From contig NC_134357.1 in NCBI RefSeq assembly GCF_048569485.1, positions 355,386,709 to 355,450,708 on the forward strand: a stretch of DNA of 64,000 nt, given 5' to 3'. The DNA comes from Anomaloglossus baeobatrachus (lineage: Eukaryota > Chordata > Amphibia > Anura > Aromobatidae). Positions 42,907-54,463 of the stretch are shown here, in pieces. Made by a program: the position numbers and the translations under genes. The notes below the pieces were generated by a model that was given only the letters and a program-made list of their open reading frames with translations, was not told the DNA's origin and ran no database searches. Within the stretch, counting starts at the first letter, position 1. Each line of letters begins with the position of its first letter.

Positions 42907-44012
42907 AGGGAACCTGTCATCAGAAATTTTGCTTTAAACCTAAAAGTTTCCCCCTCTGCAGCTCATGGGCTGCATTCTAGCAAGGTTCCTGTACTTTTTG
43001 TGCCCCCTTTGAACCCAAATTAAACACTTTATAAAGTTGTACCTTTTTGTTTGCAATTCTTGTAAATTCTCCATGGGGGCGTGCTCACTTGCATCCATTG
43101 CTGTCCCTCATGCAGATTGACGCAGTCCCCCATTGCTCCATTTCATATCCCAGGACGCCGCCCACTGCGCCCGAGGTCCCGTGCACGCGAGGACCGCTGG
43201 TGACGTGGTCGCAGGCACGAGAATATGGGCAGCGCTGTGATTGCATCGCAAGTGCCCGTCCATAATCACGTGACCGCGATCTCCATTCTGCCTCCAGTGT
43301 TCTGCGCTAGCGTTGGAAGATTACTGACGTCACATCCTTCCCATCCTGCCCTGCAGCAGGAAATAGATGGGAGGAGCGGAGCAGCACAGAACAGGATACG
43401 AGGAGACGAGGAGAGGATCTGAGCGACGTACACAGTAAAAAAACATGTAAGATCAAACAAAGACACACATTGTCTTCTGAAAAGTGAAAAGCACTAAACG
43501 TTTTTTTGGGGGGGGGTTTGTAACCTGTGCTGTGCTGCTCCGCTCCTCCCATCTATTTCCTGCTGCAGGGCAGGATGGGAAGGAGGTGACGTCGGTCATC
43601 TTCCAGCGCTTGCGCAGAACACTGGAGGCAGAGAGGAGATCGCGGTCACGTGATTATGGGCGGGCACTTGCGATGCAATCACAGTGCCGCCCATATTCTC
43701 GTGCTTGCGACCACGTCACCAGCGGTCCTCGCGTGCACGGGACCTCGGGCGCAGTGGGTGGCGTCCTGGGATATGAAATGGAGCAATGGGGGACGGCGTC
43801 AATCTGCAGGAGGGACAGCAACGGATGCAAGAGAGCCTACCCCCATGGAGAATTTACAAGAATTGCAGGCAAAAATATACAACTTTATAAAGTGTTTAAT
43901 TTGGTTTCAAAGGGGGCACAAAAAGTACAGGAACCTTGCTAGAATGCAGCCCACGAGCTGCAGAGGGGGAAACTTTTAGGTTTAAAGCAAAATTTCTGAT
44001 GACAGGTTCCCT
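42907..44012. mobile_element. 1.1 kb palindromic element with TTAA target duplication
   Basis: TTAA flanks both ends (42903-42906 and 44013-44016). AGGGAACCTGTCATCAGAAA and its complement close the element. The arms (about 42907-43420 and 43530-44012) match throughout, including GGACGCCGCCCACTGCGCCC and GATTGCATCGCAAGTGCCCG, leaving only a roughly 100-bp loop. TTAA suits piggyBac or Kolobok. No coding capacity; frames of about 150 codons in the arms are mirror artefacts. Confidence 0.85.
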
Positions 44013-45835
44013 TTAAACTTAGGTTAGTCTCTAGTTGTCATTGCAAAATTGTGGGACTACAGATACATTGATAGAGTAAAATATATCTTTGTACTGTGTT
44101 AGCCAGTAGATTAAAAAAAAAATGTGAGAGTCCTCACTGTTTGACACCTTTTAATGGCTAACTGAAAATATTCTAATAAATAGCAAGCTTTCCAGACTAC
44201 TCAGGTCTCTGGTATAACACAAAATCTAAAGAGTCACATACGTATACACAACAGGACATAGAATAGAGCAGGAAATAAGACACGTGATGTGATGTGAAGT
44301 TTTTTTACATCAATTAAGGAATATGCCACTCAGACCATCACAACTCTGGACCAGACCTCAATCAGCGGACAATAAGACTATGAACTGCTCCAATATTTAC
44401 TGCCACAATTGTTTCTCTCTTCCCATGTGGATAGTTCTGCTTCATGTCACATCTTATTTACCGCACTATTCTTGTGTCCTGTTGTGTATAGGTGATGTTC
44501 ATTAAAAAAGTAACAGAGCTGGTGAGAAAGGTATTGACTTTTCAACTGCTATTAGAAATCCAACTTCATGGTCTTTACCTGGGAAAAGCATGGTCTTCAA
44601 CTGTTCTGGACCTTCAAGACAATCAATGATGGCTCTCTGAAACTTTTTGCTCTGTGCAGATTGCAGATGGCTGCAAAAGGGAAGAAAACATGGTTTGATG
44701 CGAATAATGACCCCCGTTACATAACTAATCTTCTCCGCATTGAGTGCTATAATGGTAAATACATCACTAAATATAATAGAGCAGCAGAACAATAGTGTGA
44801 AGGCTACATCTATCTACTCTTTATATCAAAGTTATAACACTTTCCTTGGATTGTGTGGTTAAGACAATTTGTTCAATTACCTCTTAGGATTTGTTGAGTT
44901 AAATGTGTGTCCTTCACATCAATACCTTTCTCTTTTAGGGATGAAAACCACATCAAGCATGGCTTTCATCTCTGGAGGACTCATGGTACTGGATTAACTT
45001 GAATGGACGCCCACTGATTTCATTGCATACTATGTAATACTTTATTTTCCTGAATGAACAATGAGCACCTATGTGCTAGAACACAAATAAGTTGTCATCA
45101 AAATGCATTGGTCATAATGGGATCCACGGTGAGCAAAGAGTTTGTCTATATTAGTGATTCTCAAATTCTGTGGTTCCCCCTGGTTGTTGGTGAGACAGAG
45201 CTAGGAGGACAGGATTCACAAAAGTAGCTGTAAATGGCGGTCTTTTCTCCGGCTGCAGCATTGTCTGGTTTAGCAAAAATATTGACTCACTTTCTATGAT
45301 TTAATATTTAATGTTATATAAAATTCAGGAGACAAATATAAAGTAATTGTGGAATATTATATACATAAGTTTCAATCTGTACTTCGAAGACCCCAATACA
45401 CATTTGATAGTTGTCTATCTCTCCTAATTACTCCATACACAGGAATGCTTAGCTTGGACAAGTTCTCCTATGTTCTCTATGATCGAGCCTCTGCCAGACC
45501 ATCAGTCATCCAGCACTCCGATACACACTAGACTGTTGGCCCGACCTGTTGATTCTAGTGGGTTCAGCCAACATTAGACTAATGTGTATTAGAACCTAAA
45601 TTATATTGTATTGGAGGGTCTTGAGGACATACTACTAGGTTAAGTGACATTAAAAATGTAATGTAATGTATTGCATATGTCTAACGTTGAGTGCGGACAG
45701 GAACTGACTGAAAGAATGACCCTCTATACAGTGCTGGGATGAATAGCTAGTCTCTTTCTACTTCTTCATTTTGTTTCTTTTTTCTGTATTGTCCTTTCTT
45801 TTTTGTTTTTTCACTTTGCACTTGAGCAAAGTTTT
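44013..45835. other. Mostly unrecognised, with a Penelope-like fragment at 44130-44300
   Basis: 44130-44300 has ACACCTTTTAATGGCTAACT and, on the minus strand, GAGACCTGAGTAGTCTGGAA then AGCTTGC: a hammerhead-like stem II and GAAAGCTT with the CUGANGA part lost. The remainder to 45835 shows only short frames and no element ends I can name. Confidence 0.45.
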
Positions 45836-45838
45836 GTA

Positions 45839-47526
45839 GACCCGCAACACACATCCGTTTTTTTTTGTACATGTGCAGTACGTATTTGCACGTACCGGAG
45901 ACACGTACACACGGAGACCCATGTTATTCAATGGTAGATGGCACACACACATAAAATCACACGGAACGTGTGTCCGTGTGATAAGTACGTGTGTGAGCTT
46001 TTCTGCATGGACGACATGTCAGTTTTTGGCCGGCAGCACGCAGGCACGGACCCGCTAAAGTCTATGGGTCCATGCCTGCACGGACCGCACATGGAGTATG
46101 TCCATGTTCAGCACGTTTCGTGCGTGTGCGTTTTTACACTAGCAATCTTATTTTTATTTTTTTTTAAATTAAATTCAGTATACTTACCTTTTTTTCTGCT
46201 GTTCTCAGTCATACTTACATTGGCGCTCAGTTTTTTTCTTACCCCAGCTCATACCGCTCCCCGATCACCAGCGCGGCGAGGAACAGCTGTGCAGAGAATA
46301 CGCGCAACAATTACTTTGAATATGCCGGCTGCTCATTAATAAATCTCGTATTCCCTGCTTTCCCCACCCACAGACGCCTGTGATTGGTTGCAGTCAGACA
46401 TGCCTCCCACGCTGAGTGACAGCTGTCTCACTGCACCCAATCACAGCAGCCGGTGGGCGCGTCTATACTGTGCAGTAAAATAAATAAATAATTTTAAAAA
46501 ACGGCATGCGGTCCCCCCCCCAATTTTAATACCAGCTAGATAAAGCCATACGGCTGAAGGCTGGTATTCTCAGGATGGGTAGCCCCACGTTATGGGGAGC
46601 CCCCCAGCCTAACAATATCAGTCAGCAGCCGCCCAGAATTGTCTCATACATTATATGTGACAGTTCTGGGACTGTACCCGGCTCTTCCCGATTTGCCCTG
46701 GTACATTGGCATTCGGGGTAATAAGGAGCTTTTGGCAGCCCATAGCTGCCAATAAGTCCTAGATTAATCATGTCAGGCGTCTCCCCGAGATACCTTCCAT
46801 GATTAATCTGTAAATTATAGTAAATAAACACACACACCCGAACAATCCTTTATTAGAAAAAAAACCACTAACAAATTGCCTTGTTCACCAATTTTATAAG
46901 CCCGAAAAAGCCCTCCATGTCTGGCGTAATCCAGGATGGTCCAGCGTCGCTTCCAGCTCTGCTGCATGAAGGTGACCGGAGCTGCAGAAGACACCGCCAC
47001 TCCTGTCAGCTCCACGCAGCTAATGAAGGGAATAGCGCGATCAGCTGAGCTGTCACTGAGGTTACTCGCAGCCAACACTGAATACAACTGCACTGGTGAT
47101 CAGGGAGCGGTAAGTATGAGAGAGGGCTGCTCACTTCAGTCACACGGAGGATTAGCGGTCACTGGTGAATCCTTCACAGGTGACCGCTAATCAGTACGTG
47201 GCACACAGACAGAGCCGCGGCATGACAATGAAGTCGGGTGAAGTTCACCCAAGTTCATTCTCATCGCGCAACTCTGTCTGCTGTCAGCCGACATGTATCA
47301 ACGACATTGTGCAACACACAAACGGACATTCCACACGGACATTCCACGTACACATACACGGGCATTTTACACACAAACACGGACATTTTACACGTACACA
47401 CGGCTCGCATACGCCATCACACGGATGCCATACGTACCGGAGAAACGCCCCAAAAAAACGGAACACGGACCCGAAAAACGGACTGTGTCACACGGACGTT
47501 TTTTATGCGGAAGTGTGTTTTAGGCC
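45839..47526. mobile_element. TIR element with GTA duplication carrying module B
   Basis: GTA at 45836-45838 and 47527-47529. Ends GACCCGCAACACACATCCG and inverted GGCCTAAAACACACTTCCG. Subterminal parts are rich in CACACGGAC words on both sides. Module B occupies about 46480-47100. No transposase. 1.69 kb. Sister element at 56488. Confidence 0.75.
46480..47100. repeat. Shared internal module B, copy 2
   Basis: Same order of words as at 6010-6620: AAATAAATAAATAATT tract, CAATTTTAATACCAGCTAGA, CCCCCCAGCCTAACAATATC, AGCCCATAGCTGCCAATAAG, then GGTGACCGGAGC and GATCAGCTGAGCTGTCAC. Confidence 0.8.
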
Positions 47527-47529
47527 GTA

Positions 47530-47957
47530 AGAATATAATAGTGTGAATGGCACCCTATGCAGACATGGGTGCATTTGAAATACTAGTCAGCCACGCCACG
47601 GATGTTTGGTGGGTTAGCAAATGGTTGTTCATTAGTATTTTGCTTCAGTGTTGCCCCTGCCTGTATCATCATGGCGGCCTGCTGCTTCCTGTTGTGCATT
47701 TGTATCTAGTATTAGTAAGATTGGTTGCCTTTTTATCTGTGATTTTCTTTTATTTTTTTTTAGAAAAAATTACATAGGTCTACAAGAAAATATTTTTTGT
47801 AATCATCGCAAGTGACTTTGTATTTTTCTGAATCATCTTTTTGTCCTCATTTGAAAAATGTATATAGTTTTTCTGTAGCACGTATAGTTTCCATGGAGCA
47901 GCATCATTATTATAAGGCATAGGATCCCACGTCACTTCTTACCCATGTTTCCCTGGA
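47530..47957. other. No gene recognised
   Basis: AT-rich flank between two elements; short frames without a domain. Confidence 0.45.
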
Positions 47958-48461
47958 GCAGGAAATAGATGGGAGGAACGGAGCACACCACCGATCAACA
48001 GGGTTCATCTGGCCAGCGCTTGCGCATAACGGTGGAGGCAGAGGGGAAAGCACGGGCATGAGATTATGGGCGGGTACTCGCTGATGACAATCACAGCGTC
48101 GCCCATAATCTCATGCCTGCGCAATCACGTCACCAGCGGTCACACTGTGCACAGTGCACAGTACCGCGAGAGTGGCACGGCACATGCGCGAGACCTCGGG
48201 AGCACTGGGCGGCGTCCTCAGTATGGAAATGAGCGATGGAGGACGGCGTAAAGCGGCAGGAGGGAGAATAACAGATGCAAGAGAGCCCGCCCCCGTGTCC
48301 AGAAAAAAATATTTGCATACAAAAAGTAAGACTTTATAAACTATTTATTTAGTTCTCAAAGGGGGCAGAATAGCAACAGGAACCTTGCTAGAATGCAGCC
48401 CAGGAGCAGCAGAGGGGGAATCTTTTAGGTTTATTACGAAATTTCTGGTGACAGGTTCCTT
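47958..48461. mobile_element. Right half of a TTAA palindromic element
   Basis: Matches the right arm of the element at 42907-44012 (GAAATAGATGGGAGGA, CAGGAACCTTGCTAGAATGC, end TGACAGGTTCCT followed by TTTAAG). The left arm is missing, so it is a fragment and more diverged. Confidence 0.8.
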
Positions 48462-48499
48462 TTAAGAAAACCGTAATCTACATACCAGAAAAAATGCTT

Positions 48500-50760
48500 C
48501 ACCTTACAAAACAGTTTTTTATTTAACCAAAATAATTTCACATGCAAAATAGAAACCAAAATATGAGCATAAATGAAAAGTGCTGACATTAGACTGTCGT
48601 TGATACAATTTTTCAGGGTTGTCCCTACATAACTACAACAGTTATCTGCCATCATTGAGTCATTCCAAAAACCCTGGTAGCGGTGTTCCATTACTGTAAT
48701 GTCCTGGTGAAACCGCTCACCTTGCTCATCGCTTACATCCCCAAGATTTTGAGGGAAGAAATCTAAATGTGAATGCAAAAAGCATTTTCAGAGACATGCG
48801 ACATCCAAGACTCAGCTATGCATTTAGCAGTTCCTCAACACCTTCAACATATTCTGGAGATTTATTTTTTCCTAAGAAGTTTTCACAGATACAGAGCTTT
48901 TCCAAGATCTCAAATCCTTATCATTTAGAGTTCCTTCAAACAAATCATCCCTCATAAGCTAAAACGCTTCCTTCAGCTTTGCTGGTGAAATGCTAGAGAA
49001 TTTCTGTGAAATGTACTGGAACCCTTGTGAATTTTGGCTTTCACGAAGTTTTTAATCAATCCCAACTTTAGGCCTAAGCCACACAGCATGAAAATCGGAG
49101 TGGAGTGCGATAAAAAATCAAATTCCACTCGGACCAATATTAGCCTGTGTGTCAGCGCACATGAGCAATTATTTTCTCAGCCCTAATCGGACCGAGAAAA
49201 CAATCGCAGCATGCTGCGGGTGCAATGCAATGCAAGACTCTTTCTCTCGCACCCATTCAAGTGTATGGGGCGAGAGAAAAATCACACTGCACTCGCGGTA
49301 CACTCGTGTACCGCGAGTGCAGTGCGAGAATGGCAATAGCCGACTACGGAGGAGAGAAGGAGAGAAATCCCTCTCGCCCCTGCTCAGAGCCGACCCACCC
49401 CTCCTCAGAGCCCGCCCCCCGCAGCTGAGGTCCGCTCACATGATCAGACTTCAGTCGCAGGGATACTCGCATGACACTCGGCTCTGCTGTACTGCCAGCG
49501 TGAGCCGAGTGTCATGCGAGGGGATCACAGTAATCCCCGTGTGGCCCCAGCCTTATATGTAGTGGAGGAAGAAAGATTTTTGTTGGAGCAACTAAAGGAT
49601 TATGCTGAACATTGTCTCAAAATAGAGCATAGATGTTTCTCTGTACCCAATCACAATAAACATAATGCTCTACTGTATTTCTACTGTCCCATAAACACAA
49701 GAAGCAACAATATTTTGTGAAAACTTTTTGAATTCCCATTAGCAGACCAATCACTTTCAAATCTCCACAGATATTCCACTGATGCTTATATTGTATAGCA
49801 TCCAAAACAACTGACAGATTTTCATAACTTTCCTTTAGATGACATGAGTAAGCAATAGGGATTGATGGTTTCAAATTTCCATTGTGAAGCAACACTGCTT
49901 TCAAACTTCTCTGGGATGAGACAATAGGCAATCGCCAATCTGCAACAAAATACTCTTGATTCACTTTTTCAAAGAGGCCATTCACATTCTTACAGTACAC
50001 CATTGGTCCATCAGCTGTGAAAAATTGTGTTAAAGTGTTACTTCTGTTTCAGTAATAATACACTTTTACATCATCATGAAGAAGATTCTTCTGTTTCAAC
50101 CTAGATGTAAGAAGCTCAACTTTATCTTTTTGACAATGAAAGACCTCTGATGAGATCATTTAATTCATGTTGAGTAAAGCATTCTGGCTGCTCCATCGGG
50201 TACATACTCATCTTGACTTGAGGTCTCCATGTCTTCACCAGTAGCTTTAGCTCCATAGTCTTCATATTCTCCTTCATTTTCATCCAATCCAGAAAACGAT
50301 GGTAGAGGAACTGGCAAGATACCATCATGTGAAACTGGCCTAATCGCAGATTCAAGTTCAAGGTAATTAATCTTATGTTTGTTCTTTGTAGAAAAGCCCT
50401 TCAGTTTGACAAAACAAAAGTAGCAGTCATCACTATGATTTTTGGGTTCTCTCCAAATCATGGGTACAGCAAATTGCATAGCCACTTTCCTCATATTCAA
50501 CCAGTCACAAATACCATTTGAGCAACTTGAGCATATCACATGAGGGGCCCAACATACACTGAAAATGCAGAAATAACAAAAATACTTCTATCTCAGAAAC
50601 TTTATGTGATAGAGCAAAACTAAGCATGTTTTTGGAATCAGCACATCAAACTCCATAAAACAAATATACTACCTTTGCTGATGATTTTTTTTGTTTTGAC
50701 CTGTGTTATTAGCAGAAAGACTCAAAAAACTACAATTAGAAGATGAAAAATTGTAACGGC
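48500..50760 (-). pseudogene. Relic of an unnamed protein family known from invertebrate genomes
   Basis: Minus-strand pieces in one consistent order: WREPKNHSDDCYFC and SAIRPVSHDGILPVP (50539-50165), FTQHELNDLIRGLSLSK, RLKQKNLL, then FVADWRLPIVSSQRSLKAVL and KYCCFLCLWDSRN (50003-49617), then LPPLHI, the MITE, KLGLIKNFVKA, and HLDFFPQNLGDVSDEQGERF with ERYQG-like RYQGFW (48778-48600). I recall this arrangement from uncharacterised, high-copy proteins in arthropods and cnidarians; their biochemical role is unknown to me. High copy suggests a transposon. Here it is dead: several stops, shifts and a MITE. Confidence 0.7.
49071..49552. mobile_element. MITE inserted in the protein relic, TTA duplication
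   Basis: TTA at 49068-49070 and 49553-49555. Ends GGCCTAAGCCACACAGCATG and inverted GGCTGGGGCCACACGG. A strong central hairpin at 49288-49330 (CACTGCACTCGCGGTACAC and its complement). Removing it joins LPPLHI to KLGLIKNFVKA in frame, fixing the insertion point. Harbinger-like by its 3-bp target. Confidence 0.85.
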
Positions 50761-52615
50761 ATGTATTCGTGAAACTGAAGTAATATGGCCTCATTTTAAC
50801 GTCTGAACTGCTGCCACAAGATCAAGGGTTATATAGCGACCTAAGTTAATGTTAGTAATGCTCAGGGTTTGTTTTCTAAATGGGCTCAAACGTGTATAAA
50901 ATAACAAAAGAATGAATCCCCCGCATATTCCAACGCTTACCAGGTCCCTGCTGAACTCTGTTTCCTGATCATGTCTCTGAACAAACCAAGCATGAATAGC
51001 TGCAGTACCAATGCCAGATTAAAGTGCCACACATCAGAATAATTTACAAGGCCAAAAAAAAGATTAAAGAGTGCATGTGATATAAGCACAACATGAATAC
51101 AAGAGCAATACACAAGCTAAAAAAACATGCGAAAAATACATTTTATTCCAAAGCACAATTAGGACCAAACACATAAAAATGATTAAAGAGCAAACAGATT
51201 AACAAATATCCAAGGTACTACACCCTGATAAAGCGCCCAAAATGTGCCCTTTATCAATATACAGCCTGAGGATCGTACATAGTAAAATAGCACCAATAAA
51301 AGGCTGCAAAATGGATAAAAAAAAAAAGAGCACACAAAAAGACGTAACAAAGAACAAGCATGCAAAGTAGAATACAATTGTCACGCACAGAGTATGAGAA
51401 GTCTGTATGCACCACGTGACATACGTGTTCAAACTGACGGGCATCTCACGCACTATAAAAACACCACAAACAAGGGGAGACACTGGGGAAACTTTAACAA
51501 CAGTGGGCCCTACAGCTAGCGAGAGGGGTGAGGGGACACCTCCTGAACTCACCTCAAGCTGTTACCTGAGCTCCCTAGCATGCCTATACAGGGTGTTTCA
51601 ACCCGTTGTCAAGCCGGATACCTAATCCCTCACAAGCCCTGCAAACACCACTGGCTAGTGAGATGGCCGGTAGGAGACGCTAGTTCCCCTGCTGCACTAA
51701 TAAGTATGGAGAGAAAAGTAAAGACTGACAGGGGGATAAACAGAAGGCTAGAAACACCAAAATCCATGGCTGCAGACAGACTCCAAAGTAGAAGTAGGAT
51801 GGGCACAGGACAATTCCCCAACAGCTCCTTCCACCAGATGGCCAGAATAGAATGAATTCTATCAACAACAAAGACTGGTGGGAAAAGCCCACTATTTAAA
51901 CCTAAAGGGGCATGGGCTCTAAGCAGCTACAACTGACCTCCACTACTAAGAGCTGCTGGCAACAAAACTGACATTAACTCATGGGACACCAAAAGAAATA
52001 AAACTTTGTTTAAATGAGGAGTCAAGATGGAAAAGAGAGGCTCCAGTCCAAAACCTATTACTAGTCTCTAAACAGCAAGGAGACGACCGTGATAACAATG
52101 TGGAGTGCAATACAACCAATATGATGGATCTCCAAACAAAGAGAGGAAAAGCATCGTCCTCCTCTTCCGCCTGGAGAGCTTTCATCTCGGTTGTATTGAA
52201 CCACTCAATGTACATTTGGTTTGGTATTTCTCAGGAACTACTTCTTTGGTCACTTTGGGCCTGTGTGCTCTTTTAATTGTGTTACTTACTGGTCATGCAT
52301 TCAAATTATGCTTATATCACATGCCCTCTTTTTTGGGGGTTTAGGTCCCACCTTACCACTAGGAAGAGCTGCAAATGACCGCTCATCTATTTACTGGCTG
52401 AGGAGGGACACTACTCTCTGAATGATTGGCTGAGTAGCCATTTCCGTCGTGTTGACATTTGATCAGAGGATAACTAGTAAGCATCAGAACAAGAAATGTA
52501 GACGAATCAGTGAAGATGTTTATTTTATACCAGTTTAAGCCATTTTAGAAATAATTTGTATCGGCTGAACAACCCCTTTAATACAGAAGTGTTTGTAGCG
52601 CTCCTAAACCTTCGG
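50761..52615. other. No gene recognised
   Basis: A-rich to 51360, then a mixed stretch with frames of 60-117 codons on both strands and no known domain. Words such as CCTAGCATGCCTATACAGGG look LTR-like but I see no matching ends. Nothing can be supported. Confidence 0.4.
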
Positions 52616-52959
52616 GATTACTTTAAAACAGCATTAGAAAACTGAGAGGAGAGATAATGTTAATCATAAATGAGTACGAATCAGCTCTTGCCTTTGGTTA
52701 TGACTTAGAAGTGCTGATTGCCAGGCCCCTGGTATATCCCGTATGAGCATGATGGAGGAGTGTTCAAGACTAGTTTCAATTATGGTGGTCTCTGCATAAG
52801 TTTTTTTGTCCACTAGAAGAATTTAAGCACTCTTAGAGGGAGATGATGGCTCAAGGTGTGCTAGAAGGCCCCTTTGGCAAGGTAGATTCTTATACAATGG
52901 TTGTGGTGTAGTATGGCAGATTACATTTTTGTAAGAAAACGCTGTTTCGTTCAAAACCA

Positions 52960-53007
<48 letters not shown>

Positions 53008-53751
53008 AAAATGTACATCTGCCATTCTACACCACAGCCATTGTCTGAGAACCTGCCTTGCCAAAGGGGCCATCTAACACATCCTGGAGCCATCTTCTCC
53101 CTCTAGAGTGTTTTAACTTCTTCTAGGGGGATAAACCAACTTATGCAGAGACCACCATAAGTGAAACCAGTCTTGAACACACCTCCTCCATCATGCTCAT
53201 ACGGGATATACCAGGGGCCTGGCAATCAGCACTTCTAAAGGGCCCGTTACACACGTCGATTTATCTGGCGATATGTCGTCGGGGTCACGGTTTCCGTGAC
53301 GCACATCCGGCATCGTTTGCGACGTCGTTGCGGGTGACACCTACGAGTGACTCTGAACGATCGCAAATAGGATGAAAATCGTGGATCATTGACACGTCGT
53401 TCATTTTTAAAAAAATGTTTGTTTTAGGGAAGCAGCCGACATATTGCTCCGTTTGACACCCTGCCAACATCGAACAACATTCAAATGACCGCCTGGGTCC
53501 AACAATATATCGTTGATCGCTGATGCGTCGATTTTGAGATCGTTACGTGTGACAGCAAATAAACGACCAATAAGCGATACCGGCAAATCGTAAATACGAT
53601 CTGGGCATGTCACGTCGCAAATGTGATCGCATGATATATCGACGCGTGTAACGGGCCCTTTAGTCAAAACCAAAGGCCAGAGCTGATTCGTAGTCATTTA
53701 TGATTAACGTTATCTCTCCTCTCAGTTTTCTAAAGCTGTTTTAAAGTAATC
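52616..53751. mobile_element. Long palindromic foldback element with (TA)n at its centre
   Basis: Left arm 52616-52955 and right arm 53005-53751 are inverted copies (GATTACTTTAAAACAGC, TGATTGCCAGGCCCCTGGTA, CTTTGGCAAGGTAG and complements). (TA)n at 52961-53000 forms the loop. The right arm alone carries a MITE (53239-53659). Arms about 85-90 percent alike by eye. Non-coding. Confidence 0.88.
53239..53659. mobile_element. TWA-target MITE inside one arm of the palindrome
   Basis: AGGGCCCGTTACACACGTCG and, inverted, AGGGCCCGTTACACGCGTCG. Flanked by TAA and TTA. The uninterrupted left arm at about 52705-52715 shows the pre-insertion site CTTCTAAGTCA in reverse. Related in style to family M. 421 bp. 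Confidence 0.85.
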
Positions 53752-54126
53752 TGGTATCTGTAGACAATAGAGCTGTGCTGTGTCTGAACAGCCAGAAAGG
53801 GCCATTATCTTCAAAGCTCACTGCTCCTCATCATCACTGACTGTGCTTAGGCCGGACGCTGAGCTGACAACTTGACACACTGTAAAATTAATCTTCTCAG
53901 TTTTTGCTAACAATCTCTTTATTCAGGATATTAAAGTTTGTGTGGCAGTGACCGTTTTCTGACGTGAGCGCAATATCTTTGTGTTAATACGTGATATTTA
54001 GAGAGAATTTGTCACCAGGTTTTAGCCACCTAATCTGAGAGCAGCAAATATATATTTGATTTAGATTTTCCTTTTGTTCATTCCCTTTGTATTTCGTTAA
54101 TTGATAAAAAAAAACAACTATTACAC
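53752..54126. other. No gene recognised; possible MITE end
   Basis: 54003-54050 has TTTGTCACCAGGTTTTAGCC, a word I recall from frog repeats, but no matching partner end was found nearby. Confidence 0.35.
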
Positions 54127-54463
54127 TAGTGATGGGTGGACTCGCAAATACCTGGGATCAGCATGTCCAACTGGGTTTTAACAAAAACCCGGTTCGGCAC
54201 CGGAATTAATCACAAATATCTGGCCGGACTCCGGTCCCCATATAAATCTATGGGGACTAGAATCCAGCACTTTAAAATGGTGGTAGAAGGGATAGGGGGA
54301 TTGGAGCAAGCGCGTGATAATTACCGAGTCTGCTGCATGGCTCTAACGCTACTTCCGAGGCCACTCATTATCCCAAATGCATATACACTGCTTCCTCCGC
54401 CCACCAGCAGTCCCTGCATCTCTGATTGGTTGCAGTCAGACACGCCCTCACCCTGTGTCACAG

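Noticed and set aside
43484-43979. A 152-codon frame and neighbours
   Set aside because: Lies in one arm of a palindromic transposon and mirrors a frame in the other arm; no known domain.
44568-44795. 75-codon plus-strand frame beginning MVFTWEKHGLQ
   Set aside because: Short, overlaps a similar minus-strand frame, no domain and no supporting context.
52822-53093. Frames with a run of Ile-Tyr residues
   Set aside because: Translation of the (TA)n loop of the foldback element.
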